The notes under the pieces are model-generated. The model was not told where the DNA came from and ran no database searches. It worked only from the letters and a program-made list of their open reading frames with translations. Position numbers and translations under genes: made by a program. Source: Candidatus Phosphoribacter hodrii (GTDB taxonomy: Bacteria > Actinomycetota > Actinomycetes > Actinomycetales > Dermatophilaceae). From it: DNA of 64,000 nt. Positions within the stretch are counted from its first letter, which is position 1. Every line of letters starts with the position of its first letter. The stretch spans positions 124,001 through 188,000 of the forward strand of contig JADJIB010000002.1 of the NCBI GenBank assembly GCA_016707175.1, given 5' to 3'. This document shows, in pieces, positions 38,040 through 47,203 of the stretch.

Positions 38040-40109
38040 GTGGCCTCCAGCATCTACCTCGCGGGCACCGGCCGCGACAGCGGCAAGTCGGCGATCGCCC
38101 TTGGACTGCTCGACCAGGCCATCCGGCGCCTGCCTAGCGTGGCCGTCTTCCGGCCGCTCGTCCGCTCCGGCGACTCCTCCCTGGGCACGACCCTCGATCT
38201 GCTGCTCTCGCGGCTGCCCGCTCCCCCGCCGCGGCAGGACTGCGTCGGGGTCACCTACCAGCAGATGCACGACGACCCCGACCGTGCGATGGCGACGATC
38301 GTCGAGCGCTACCACCAGATGGCCGCGGGCCACCAGGCCGTCCTCATCGTCGGCTCGGACTTCACCGATGTCGGCGCGCCCACGGAGTTCTCGGTCAACG
38401 CCCGGATCGCCGCCAACCTCGGCTCCCCCATGCTCCTCGTCGCGTCCGGGCTCGGCCTCACCCCCGCCGAAGTCCGCGGCGCCGTCGAGCTCGCCATCGA
38501 CGACGTCCACGACAACCACGCCACGGTCCTCGGTGTCGTCGCCAACCGCGTCTCCCCCGAGCACCTTGAGGCAACCCGCACCGCCCTCGCCGGGGTGGCC
38601 GGCACCCACCCGGTGTATGCCGTGCCCGCCCACCCGCTGCTGTCCGCACCGAGCGTCCGTGACCAGATGACCGCGGCAGGTGGCCGCCTTCTCTACGGCG
38701 ACGACTCCCTCCTCGACCGCGAGGCCACCGGCCTGCTGATCGGCGCGATGACCCTGCCCAACATCCTCGGGCGACTGTCCGAAGGCGCCGTCCTCATCAC
38801 TCCCGGCGACCGCTCCGATGTGCTCCTCGGGGTGCTCCTGGCTCACCACTCGCGCACCTTCCCGTCGCTGGCCGGCATCGTGCTCAACGGCGGCCTGCCG
38901 ATCGACCCGCAGATCCACACGATCGTCGAGGGCCTCAAACTGTCGCTGCCGGTCATCGAGGTCGGCCTCGGCACCTCCGACACCGCGCGCGTCCTCGGCG
39001 CCGTCACCGGCCGGATCACCCGCACGTCCGAGCGCAAGATCCAGACCGCCATCGCCCTGGTCGACGAGGTCATCGACGGCACCAAGCTGTTGCGGGAGAT
39101 CCAGATCGCCCCGACCGAGGTCGTCACCCCGGTGATGTTCGAGCACCGGCTCGTCGATCGGGCCCGGCGAGCCGACCGGCACATCGTCCTGCCCGAGGGC
39201 GAGGAGGACCGGATCCTCATCGCCGCCGACCAACTGCTGCGCCGCAAGGTCGCCCGGCTCACCCTGCTCGGCGACGCTGACCTCATCCGCTCCAAGGCCC
39301 AGCGCCTGCAGTTGGACCTCGCCGGCGCCGACATCCTCAACCCGGCCACCGACCCGCTGCGCGAACGGTTCGCCCACGAGATGGTCGAGTTGCGCAAGGC
39401 CAAGGGCGTCCCCTACGACCTGGCCTGGGACTCCGCCCGCGACGTGTCCTACTTCGGCACGATGATGGTCCACGACGGGCTCGCCGACGGCATGGTGTCG
39501 GGCTCGGTCAACACGACGGCCCACACGATCCGCCCCGCCTTGCAGCTCATCAAGACCCGCCCCGGCGTCTCGGTCGTGTCGTCGGTCTTCCTCATGTGTC
39601 TGGCCGATCGGGTGCTCGCCTACGGTGACTGCGCCGTCAACCCCGACCCCACCGCCGAGCAACTCGCCGACATCGCCATCTCCTCGGCCGCGACCGCCGA
39701 GCAGTTCGGCATCGAACCTCGAGTGGCCATGCTCAGCTATTCCACCGGCTCGTCCGGCAGCGGCGCCGACGTCGAGAAGGTCCGCCGGGCCACCGACCTG
39801 GTCCGCGAACGCGCCCCCGAGCTGCCCGTCGACGGGCCGATCCAATACGACGCCGCCGTCGACCCGGCCGTCGCAGCCACCAAGGCCACCGGCTCCCCCG
39901 TCGCCGGCCGCGCGACCGTGCTGATCTTCCCGGACCTCAACACCGGCAACAACACCTACAAGGCCGTCCAGCGCAGCGCCGGCGCGGTCGCGATCGGCCC
40001 GATCCTGCAGGGCCTGCGCCAGCCGGTCAACGACCTCTCCCGCGGCGCGCTCGTCCAGGACATCGTCAACACCGTCGCCATCACGGCGATCCAGGCAGTC
40101 GGCCGATGA
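38040..40109 (+). CDS. pta: Phosphate acetyltransferase, long form
   Basis: Interconverts acetyl-CoA and acetyl phosphate. The long form has three parts: an N-terminal P-loop domain related to dethiobiotin synthetase (STYLAGTGRDSGKS-like IYLAGTGRDSGKS), a DRTGG domain (about residues 215-325) and the C-terminal catalytic PTA domain (about 370-690) with VLPEGEEDRIL, SGSVNTTAHTIRP and FPDLNTGNNTYKA. TAGCCT lies six bases before the GTG at 38040, which favours that start over the GTG at 38034. The stop overlaps ackA (ATGA), so the two are co-translated. Confidence 0.97.
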   Translation: MASSIYLAGTGRDSGKSAIALGLLDQAIRRLPSVAVFRPLVRSGDSSLGTTLDLLLSRLPAPPPRQDCVGVTYQQMHDDPDRAMATIVERYHQMAAGHQAVLIVGSDFTDVGAPTEFSVNARIAANLGSPMLLVASGLGLTPAEVRGAVELAIDDVHDNHATVLGVVANRVSPEHLEATRTALAGVAGTHPVYAVPAHPLLSAPSVRDQMTAAGGRLLYGDDSLLDREATGLLIGAMTLPNILGRLSEGAVLITPGDRSDVLLGVLLAHHSRTFPSLAGIVLNGGLPIDPQIHTIVEGLKLSLPVIEVGLGTSDTARVLGAVTGRITRTSERKIQTAIALVDEVIDGTKLLREIQIAPTEVVTPVMFEHRLVDRARRADRHIVLPEGEEDRILIAADQLLRRKVARLTLLGDADLIRSKAQRLQLDLAGADILNPATDPLRERFAHEMVELRKAKGVPYDLAWDSARDVSYFGTMMVHDGLADGMVSGSVNTTAHTIRPALQLIKTRPGVSVVSSVFLMCLADRVLAYGDCAVNPDPTAEQLADIAISSAATAEQFGIEPRVAMLSYSTGSSGSGADVEKVRRATDLVRERAPELPVDGPIQYDAAVDPAVAATKATGSPVAGRATVLIFPDLNTGNNTYKAVQRSAGAVAIGPILQGLRQPVNDLSRGALVQDIVNTVAITAIQAVGR

Positions 40110-41296
40110 GCGCCCTCGTCCTGGTCCTCAACGCCGGCTCGTCCTCGCTCAAATACCAACTCCTTGACGCCGACTCTGGGACGGTCTCCGCCTCCGGGGT
40201 TGTCGAACGCATCGGTGAGCCGGACGCGAAAGCCGTTGCACGGCATACCGTCTCGGGCGAGGCGACGACACGCGATGTCGACGCCCCCGACCACCACGCG
40301 GCAATGCGCGTCGTCCTCGACGCCTTCGCCACCGACGGCCCGCCCCTGCGCCCGCAGGACCTGTATGCCGTGGGCCACCGGGTCGTCCACGGCGGCGACC
40401 TCTTCCGCTCCCCCGCGATCGTCGACGACGCCGTCATCGACGCGATCGAGGACCTCGTGCCCCTCGCGCCGCTGCACAACCCCGGCAACCTCGCGGGGAT
40501 CCGCGCCGCCCGCGCCGCCTTCCCCACGACCCCGCAGGTCGCGGTCTTCGACACCGCCTTCCACCAGACCCTGCCGCCGCACGCCTTCACGTATGCCGTG
40601 CCCCGCGAATGGCGCGAACGGCACCGAGTGCGTCGCTACGGCTTCCACGGCACGTCGCACGCCTACGTCTCGCGCCGGCTGGCAACCCTGCTGGGCCGCG
40701 ACGTGAGCGAGACCAACGTCGTCGTCCTGCACCTGGGCAACGGGGCCAGCGCGGCTGCCGTCGCCGGAGGGGCCTGCATCGACACGTCGATGGGGCTCAG
40801 CCCGCTGGAGGGCCTCGTCATGGGGACCCGGCCGGGCGACCTCGACCCCGCCCTGCCGAGCCACCTCGCGCGCGAGGGCGTCCCGATCGAGGACTACGAC
40901 CGGGCGCTCAACGCGGGCAGCGGGCTGCGCGGCCTCACCGGCACCAACGACTTCCGCGAGGTGGAGCGGCTCGTCGAGGCGGGCGACCCTGACGCCGCCC
41001 TCGCGCTCGACATCGTCACCTACCGCATCGCGAAATACGTTGGCTCGTATGCCGTCGCGCTGGGTCGGCTCGACGGCATCGCCTTCACGGCTGGCATCGG
41101 TGAGCACTCCCCGCGGCTGCGGGCCGAAGTGTTGGCTCGGCTCGGGATGCTGGGGATCCGTGTCGATCCGGACCGGAACTCCGGCGGGCCGGCGGAACGC
41201 GTGGTGACGAGCGACGACAGCGCCGTGCCTGCGTGGGTGGTCCCCACCAACGAGGAGTTGGAGATCGCCCGGCAGACTCTCGCCGTCCTGCGCTGA
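40106..41296 (+). CDS. ackA: Acetate kinase
   Basis: Makes ATP and acetate from acetyl phosphate in the Pta-AckA pathway. The 396-residue protein shows LVLNAGSSSLKY at the N-terminus, the signature RYGFHGTSHAYVS (catalytic region), HLGNGASAAAV, DTSMGLSPLEGL and the C-terminal FTAGIGEHSPRLR with the adenine-binding loop. It overlaps pta by four bases. No other regulation visible. Confidence 0.98.
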   Translation: MSALVLVLNAGSSSLKYQLLDADSGTVSASGVVERIGEPDAKAVARHTVSGEATTRDVDAPDHHAAMRVVLDAFATDGPPLRPQDLYAVGHRVVHGGDLFRSPAIVDDAVIDAIEDLVPLAPLHNPGNLAGIRAARAAFPTTPQVAVFDTAFHQTLPPHAFTYAVPREWRERHRVRRYGFHGTSHAYVSRRLATLLGRDVSETNVVVLHLGNGASAAAVAGGACIDTSMGLSPLEGLVMGTRPGDLDPALPSHLAREGVPIEDYDRALNAGSGLRGLTGTNDFREVERLVEAGDPDAALALDIVTYRIAKYVGSYAVALGRLDGIAFTAGIGEHSPRLRAEVLARLGMLGIRVDPDRNSGGPAERVVTSDDSAVPAWVVPTNEELEIARQTLAVLR

Positions 41297-41362
41297 CACG
41301 CCGTCCCGCGCTGAACGCGACGGTCGCGCGGGCCCCGATGGGCCCGCGCGTTCACGTCCAGA

Positions 41363-42304
41363 TCAGCCCGCGGGTGTGCCCTTGAGGCGCAGCAGCGTGC
41401 TCTTGCCGAACATCGAGTCGATGAGGTCTGTCGCCACCTCGGCGGTCCGGTTGGCGTGGTCCTTGGCCGGGTTGAGCTCCATGACGTCGAGCGAGCCGAG
41501 CCGGCCGCTGTCCGCGATCATCTCCATGACCAACTGGGCCTCCCGATAAGTCGGGCCGCCCTGCACCGTCGTCCCGACCCCCGGCGCGATCATCGGGTCG
41601 AGGAAGTCGACGTCGAAGCTCACGTGCAGGTGGGTGCCCTCATCGACGCCCTCCAGGGCCTTGCGCATGACCTTTCGCATCCCGTGCTCGTCGATGTTGC
41701 GCATGTCGAAGACCTCCATGCCGTCCTCGTGCACGAGCCGCTTTTCGTCGACATCGACGCTGCGAATCCCGATCTGCCGCACCGTCCCTGCGTCGATCGC
41801 CGGCGTCCGACCGCCGATGGAGGTCAGCTCGACCGGGCCCATGCCGCGAAGGATCGCGACCGGCATACCGTGGATGTTTCCGGTCGGGGTGGTGCCCATA
41901 GTGTTGAAGTCGGCGTGCGCGTCGAGCCACAGCACGCGCAGCGTGAGGCCCTGGTCGCGGCAGTGGCGCGCGACGGCGCTGATCGAGCCGATGGCCAGGC
42001 AGTGGTCGCCGCCCAGGAGGATCGGCAGCCGCCCGCCGGACAGCGACCCGTAGACCGCGTCGTGGACCGCCTGGTTCCAGGCCTGCACCTCGGGCAGGTG
42101 CCGGTAACCATCCACCGGCGGCAGCCAGGGGTTGGGCGGTCCGGCGAGGTTGCCGAGGTCGTTGACGCTCACCCCGAACTGGGCGAGCGTCTGCTGGATT
42201 CCGGCGACGCGCATGGCTTCTGGTCCCATGGACGCTCCGCGGTGTGCCGCGCCGACGTCCGTAGGGGCTCCGATGAGATCGACTGTCTTCGTGGGGGTGC
42301 TCAC
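41363..42304 (-). CDS. rocF: Arginase (ureohydrolase)
   Basis: Hydrolyses arginine to ornithine and urea at a two-manganese centre. The 313-residue protein carries the metal motifs GGDHCLAIG, WLDAHADFN and SFDVDFLDP, and the Gly-rich start IGAPTDVGAAHRG; the length and this pattern favour arginase over agmatinase. The GTG at 42304 is preceded by GAGG; an ATG nine bases further upstream is possible. It lies 11 bases downstream of the SpoU methyltransferase on the same strand. With cyanophycin genes in the same window, arginine turnover may matter, but they are not linked. Confidence 0.88.
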   Translation of the reverse strand: MSTPTKTVDLIGAPTDVGAAHRGASMGPEAMRVAGIQQTLAQFGVSVNDLGNLAGPPNPWLPPVDGYRHLPEVQAWNQAVHDAVYGSLSGGRLPILLGGDHCLAIGSISAVARHCRDQGLTLRVLWLDAHADFNTMGTTPTGNIHGMPVAILRGMGPVELTSIGGRTPAIDAGTVRQIGIRSVDVDEKRLVHEDGMEVFDMRNIDEHGMRKVMRKALEGVDEGTHLHVSFDVDFLDPMIAPGVGTTVQGGPTYREAQLVMEMIADSGRLGSLDVMELNPAKDHANRTAEVATDLIDSMFGKSTLLRLKGTPAG

Positions 42305-42315
42305 GGCGAGCATCC

Positions 42316-43215
42316 TCACACAGTCGCGGCCCCGCTGGCACCTATCGCGCTCGGGCGCAGCGCCCAGAGCGCCACCGCGCAGGCCGCCGCGACGTTGAGG
42401 GAGTCCACTCCCCCAGCCATCGGGATGCGGACCGCGAGGTCGGCCGCCGCGATGGTATGCCGTGTCAGCCCGTCCCCTTCCGTCCCCAGAACCAGCGCGA
42501 GCCGCTCCGGCGGGTCGGCCGAGAGCTCGTCGAGCGTCATGGCGGTCTCGGTGAGCGCGAAGGCGGCGACGGTGAAGCCGTTCTCTCGCAAGAGTTCCGG
42601 CCCGCCGAGCGGCCACGGCTCGATCCGCGTCCAGGGCACCTGGAAGACCGTGCCCATCGACACTCGCACGGCGCGGCGGTAGAGCGGGTCCGCGCAGCGC
42701 GGGGTGACAAGGACGGCATCGACGCCGAGGGCTGCGGCGCTGCGGAAACAGGCCCCGACGTTGGTGTGGTCGACGATGTCTTCGAGCACGAGCACTCGCC
42801 GGGCGTTCTTGAGGAGGTCGCCCACCGCGGGGAGGACAGGGCGCTGCATCGCCGCCAGCGCGCCGCGGTGCAGGTGGAAGCCCGTCAGCGCCTCGATGAC
42901 GTCGTGCTCACCCACATAGATCGGTATGCCGCCCTCCCGCGCGTCCGCGACCACGTCGGCGAGGTCGGTGAGCCAGCGTTCGGCCATGAGGAACGACCGC
43001 GGGCGGTGGCCGGCCGCGAGGGCCCGGCGGATGACCTTCTCGGACTCGGCGACATAGAGGCCGCGTTCGGGCTCGGTGCGGCGGCGCAACGCCACGTCCG
43101 TGAGCGCCACGTAGTCGGCCAGCCGCGGGTCGGTCGGGTCAGTGATCCACTCGATGCCGTCCGTTGCCTCGGCGACTTTTGGCACCTCGGCCGCCGGGAG
43201 GTCCGCGGCACTCAT
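42316..43215 (-). CDS. SpoU/TrmH-type RNA 2'-O-methyltransferase
   Basis: SPOUT-fold methyltransferase of 299 residues. The N-terminal substrate-binding domain precedes the trefoil-knot domain with LEDIVDHTNVGACFRSAAALG (motif 1), LVLGTEGDGLT (motif 2) and IPMAGGVDSLNVAAACAV (motif 3). It is likely to act on rRNA or tRNA; the target cannot be assigned. Start ATG 43215 overlaps the TauE-like gene stop by four bases, so they are co-translated. Confidence 0.9.
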   Translation of the reverse strand: MSAADLPAAEVPKVAEATDGIEWITDPTDPRLADYVALTDVALRRRTEPERGLYVAESEKVIRRALAAGHRPRSFLMAERWLTDLADVVADAREGGIPIYVGEHDVIEALTGFHLHRGALAAMQRPVLPAVGDLLKNARRVLVLEDIVDHTNVGACFRSAAALGVDAVLVTPRCADPLYRRAVRVSMGTVFQVPWTRIEPWPLGGPELLRENGFTVAAFALTETAMTLDELSADPPERLALVLGTEGDGLTRHTIAAADLAVRIPMAGGVDSLNVAAACAVALWALRPSAIGASGAATV

Positions 43216-43988
43216 GCGAACCACACCATCTTGATGATGGCCAGCACGCCGACGACGACGATGACCGACCGCAGGACGACCCCCGGCAGCCGCCGCCCGA
43301 TGACCGCACCGAGCAGCCCGCCGATGAACGAGCCCACGGCCACGAGACCCACCACAGGCCAACTCACGTGCTCTCGCGCGAACAGCAGGAACGCGATCGC
43401 CGCCACGGTGTTGACGATCGTCACGAGCACGTTCTTGAATCCGGTCAGCCGTTGGATCGGCTCGCTGGCCAGCGCCGAGAACAGCCCCATGAGCAGAACT
43501 CCTTGCGCTGCACCGAAATACCCGCCGTAGACGCCTCCGACGAAGACCCCGCCGGCGAGTGCGCGGGTGCGCCAGGGCGGCATACCCGCTGCCTGGTCGG
43601 TATGCCGTGTCGCCGCGGCCCGCTGCAGTCGCGGGCCGAAGATGACGAGCACGAGGGCTAGGACGATGAGGACCGGAACGATCGTCTTGAAGGCCGTCGC
43701 GGGGAGGGTGAGCAGCAGCGTTGCGCCGACGACCGCCCCGAGCAGCGACAACGGCACGAGTTTGCGCAGGGTGCCACCGTGGCCGGTGAGTTCGGTGCGA
43801 TAGCCCCATGACGCGCTCGCTCCGCCTGCGACCAGGCCGATGTTGTTGCTGACGTTGGCCATGAGCGGCGGGTAGCCGAGGAAGAGCAAGGTCGGGAAGG
43901 TGATCAGCGTCCCCGACCCCACGATCGAGTTGATCGTCCCCGCTCCGACGCCGGCCAGCAGGATGAGAAGGGCGTCGAGGAAGGACAC
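43212..43988 (-). CDS. TauE/SafE-family membrane permease
   Basis: Membrane protein of 258 residues with about seven to eight hydrophobic helices, matching the TauE/SafE family of anion exporters. The repeated signature is seen as GAGTINSIVGSGTLITFPTLLFLGYPP near the N-terminus and GGVYGGYFGAAQGVLL in the second half. The GTG at 43988 lies seven bases from the start of the G/C-only block, so its promoter and perhaps some N-terminal sequence cannot be read. It overlaps the methyltransferase gene by four bases. Confidence 0.88.
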   Translation of the reverse strand: MSFLDALLILLAGVGAGTINSIVGSGTLITFPTLLFLGYPPLMANVSNNIGLVAGGASASWGYRTELTGHGGTLRKLVPLSLLGAVVGATLLLTLPATAFKTIVPVLIVLALVLVIFGPRLQRAAATRHTDQAAGMPPWRTRALAGGVFVGGVYGGYFGAAQGVLLMGLFSALASEPIQRLTGFKNVLVTIVNTVAAIAFLLFAREHVSWPVVGLVAVGSFIGGLLGAVIGRRLPGVVLRSVIVVVGVLAIIKMVWFA

Positions 43989-43995
43989 GCGTTCA

Positions 43996-45194
43996 CCGGC
44001 GGGCCCCCGGCCGGCGGCCGCCCCCCCCGCCCCCGGGCCCCCCCCCCCGGGCCCGCGCCGGGCGGGGGGGCGGGCCGCCGGGCGCCGGCGGGGGGGCGGG
44101 CGCCCCCCGGGCCGGGCGGGCGGGGCCGCCCGGCCGGCGGCGGCGGCGCCCCCGGCGGCCCCCCGCCGGGGGGGGCCCCCCCGCGGGGGGGGGGGGGGGG
44201 GGGGGCCCGCCGGCGGGGGGGGGGGGGGGGCGGCCGCCCCCCCCCGCCCGGGCCGGGGGGGGGGGGGGGCGCCGGCCGCCCGCCGGCGCGCCGGGGGCGC
44301 GCCCGCCCCCCGCGCGGGCCGCCGCGCGGCCGGCCGCCGCGGGGGGGCCGGGGGCGGGGCCGGGGCCGGCCGGGGGGGCCCCGCGCCGGGGGGGGCCGCC
44401 GCGGGCCGGGGGCGGGCCCCCGGGCGGGCGGCGCGCCGCGCCGCCCCCCGGCGGGGGGGCCCGGGCCGGGGGCGGGGGCGGCCGGGGGGGCGGGGGCCCG
44501 CCGCGCCGCCCCCCGCGGGGCGGGGGGGGGGGGCCGGGCCCCGCGGGCGCCGCGGGGCGCGCCCGCGCCCCCGGGCCGGGCGCGGGCGGGCCCCGGCGGG
44601 GGGCCGGGCGGGGCCGGCCCGGGGCCCCCCGCCGCGCCGGGGCGCCCCCGGCCCGCCCGCCCGGCCCCGCCGCCCCGGCCGGGGCCCCGGCCCGGCCCCC
44701 GCGCCCGGGGGCCCCCCCCGGGGCGGGGGGCCCGGGGCGCGGGCGCGCGGGCGGCGGCCCGCCCCCGCCGGGCCGGCCCCCGCGCCCCGCGGGCCGCGCC
44801 CCCGCCGCGGCCGCCCCGCGCCGCCCCGCCCGGGCGCGGGCGGGCCCGCGCGGCCCCCCCGGCCCCCGGCGGGCCGCCCGCGGGGGGGCCGGGCCCGCCG
44901 GGCCGGGCCCCCCGCGGCCCCGGCCCCCCCCCCCGGCCGGGGCCGGCGGGGGGGCGGGGCGCCCGGGGGGGGGGGGGCCGGCCGGCGGGGCGCGCCCGGC
45001 CCCCCGCGCCCCCGCGCCCCCCCCCCGGGGCCGCCCCCGGGGGGCGCCGCCCCCCCCCCCGGCCCCCGCCCCCGGGGCGGGGCGCCCGCCCCCGGCGGCC
45101 CCCGGCCCGCCCGCCCCGGGCCGCCCCCCCGCGGGCGCCGCCCCCGCCCGGGCCCCCGCGGCCCGGCGGGGCGGGGCGCCCCCGCCGCCGCCGC
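43996..45194. other. 1,199 bases of only G and C, probable sequence artefact
   Basis: Not one A or T occurs between the A at 43995 and the T at 45195. The block has long homopolymers, including 21 G in a row at 44185-44205 and 16 G at 44215-44230. There is no obvious repeat unit, and all six frames are open simply because no stop codon can be formed. The flanks are ordinary coding DNA. Even at 70% GC such a run is not expected by chance, so a failed consensus or base-calling over a hard region is the likeliest cause. No gene should be called inside it. Confidence 0.9.
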
Positions 45195-45352
45195 TAGAGG
45201 CGCTCCCTGCTGGGAAGAGTCACAGGGCCAGCGCGTGTGGGCTGGTGGTCCTGGACGAGCAGCCTCTTGAGGGCCGGGATCGTTACCTTTTTGTGATGCG
45301 TTTGCCTGTGGAAGCGGCGGTTTGGGGTGGGTGGCCTGTCAGTGGTCGCTGT

Positions 45353-45358
45353 TAGCGT
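45353..45358 (+). promoter_or_regulatory. -10 element TAGCGT of the DUF222 gene
   Basis: TAGCGT lies seven bases before the ATG at 45366, without a Shine-Dalgarno sequence. This supports a leaderless start and confirms that real sequence has resumed after the G/C-only block. Confidence 0.5.
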
Positions 45359-45365
45359 CCTTTGT

Positions 45366-47094
45366 ATGGAGACCACGGCATCGACAGGTGACTCGGCAAC
45401 GCGCCGGGCTGAGATCCGTGCTGCGACGAGGACTGTCGCTGAGTTGGTGGCGTCGTTGTGGCAGGTCCAGGGAGCCGAGCTGGGGACCTTGCTGGGGGGC
45501 GTCGACGCTCTCGCTGCGGTCGCGTGTGGTGCTCCGGGTCGCGGTCGTTGGTGAGGCGGAGTCTCGTGGGGAGATCTCCGCATCGCAGGCGGGGTCGACG
45601 GCCGGGTGGGTTGCTAAGCACGCGCCGACTCTGGCGGCTGGGAGTGGCGCGGGGCAGGTCGCCCGGCTCGTCCGCGAATGCACGCGCCCAGACCTGTCGT
45701 CGGTCCAAGCAGCGGCCATCACGGGTGCGGTGAGCGTGCCGGCCGCGTTGACGGTGGTCACCGAATACGCCCGCCTGAAGCCACGCCTGCGTGAGGAAGC
45801 CGCCCCGACGGTCCTGAAGGGTTTGTTGGACATGGGCGCCGCTGACGGACCGAAGGGTGTCCGGTCCCTGCGTCCCGCGTTGTTGGCGGCGCACGGTGCG
45901 GATGGTGAGTTCCAAGCTGACGCCGACACAGCCGAACGTCTCGTCTCCCTGTCTCGTCCGTCGACCGACGAGCTCGGCGCCCTCACCTACCAGTTGATCC
46001 TGGACCCGGCCGGTGCGGCCGCGTTGGAGGCGGCGATCGGCCCGCTGTCAGCCCCGGTCCCCGGCCCTGACGGCGAACGCGACACCCGCAGCCCCCAGTT
46101 ACGTCGCGGCCAGGCCCTGATTGAGGTATGCCGCCGCGCCACCAGCGCCGGCGACCGCCCACCCTCTGGGGTGAAGACCACGCTGATGCTCACCATGAGT
46201 TACGACGACCTCGCCGCCCGCACCGGCGCGGCGACCGTGATCGGTTCCGCCCAGGGCGGTTCCCTGATCGCGCCGGAGACGGTCCGTCGGCTCGCGTGCG
46301 ACGCGAACGTCATCCCCACCGTCCTGGGTGGCCGCGGGGAGATCCTCGACCAAGGCCGGTCGACCCGGTTGGCGACGCCCGGGCAGTTGGCGGCCTTGTG
46401 GTTGCGCGACGCGGGGTGCAGTTTCCCCGGCTGCACGACCCCGGCGCATTGGTGCGACGCCCACCACCTGGTCCACTGGGCCGACGGCGGGACATCCGAC
46501 CTCACCAACCTCGCCCTGCTCTGCGGGCGACACCACTCCGTCGTCCACCGAGACCAACTGGCCGGCCACGTCAACCACGCGGGTGCCGTCACTGGGGCTG
46601 TCACCGGTGCTGTCATCTGGAATCTGATCCCGGGCAGCTACCACCGACGCGACGACGGACCCCCATCGATCGAAGACCGACCGCCCGGCGATCCACCATC
46701 GAGTGGACAACCACCCGACGATCCACCCGACACCGTCACGTTGACGCAGTCTGCCTCCGGGCCAGATCCCTGGGGAGATCTGTGGGCTGACTCCCGCGAC
46801 CCGGACGAGCGACCTGCGACGGATCACTCTGCCCGGGACCGGCACGACCCCAACCACGAAGCAGACCCCTGGGGAGACCTCTGGGCCGACCCCCGCGACC
46901 CGGACGAGCGACCTGCCACGGATCACTCTGCCCGAGACCGGGAGCACACCAACCCCGAAGCAAACCCCTGGGGAGACCTCTGGGCTGACCCCCGCGACCC
47001 GGACGAGCGACCCGCGACGGATCACTCTGCCCGGGACCGGGAGCACACCAACCCCGAAGCAAACCCCTGGTTCGACGCCGGCCCGGCGGCCTAG
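45366..47094 (+). pseudogene. DUF222/HNH endonuclease (13E12-type), frameshifted near 45530
   Basis: The N-terminal 55 or so codons (METTASTGDSATRRAEIRAA, then WQVQGAELGTLLGGVDALAAVA) and the rest (VVLRVAVVGEAESRG onwards) are in different frames, joined near 45525-45540 by an indel. The middle is the DUF222 domain. The C-terminal HNH nuclease is clear: CSFPGCTTPAHWCDAHHLVHWADGG and LCGRHHSVVH. The family is multicopy in actinobacteria (13E12 repeats of mycobacteria). The tail holds three 33-residue repeats. The frameshift may be real decay or a sequencing error, given the neighbouring artefact. Confidence 0.85.
46765..47061 (+). repeat. Three tandem 99-base repeats in the DUF222/HNH gene tail
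   Basis: A 33-codon unit beginning DPWGDLWAD and containing RDPDERPATDHSARDR is repeated three times, followed by the first residues of a fourth (NPW). Copies 2 and 3 are nearly identical and copy 1 is more diverged. The period is a multiple of three, so the frame is kept. The repeats are acidic, rich in Asp, Pro and Trp, and probably disordered. Confidence 0.95.
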
Positions 47095-47203
47095 GTGTGC
47101 TCCCGACTAAAGGCTTGAACGCGGGGGCGAGCCCACGCACCCGCCCCCGACACCGACACCGAGGGCATCCAGGACTGGCTAAGGAAGCAACTCGGGGCGC
47201 GGC

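Noticed and set aside
43900..45270. Long open frame rich in Gly, Pro, Arg and Ala
   Set aside because: It exists only because the G/C-only block cannot form stop codons; it has no start signal or family and is part of the artefact.
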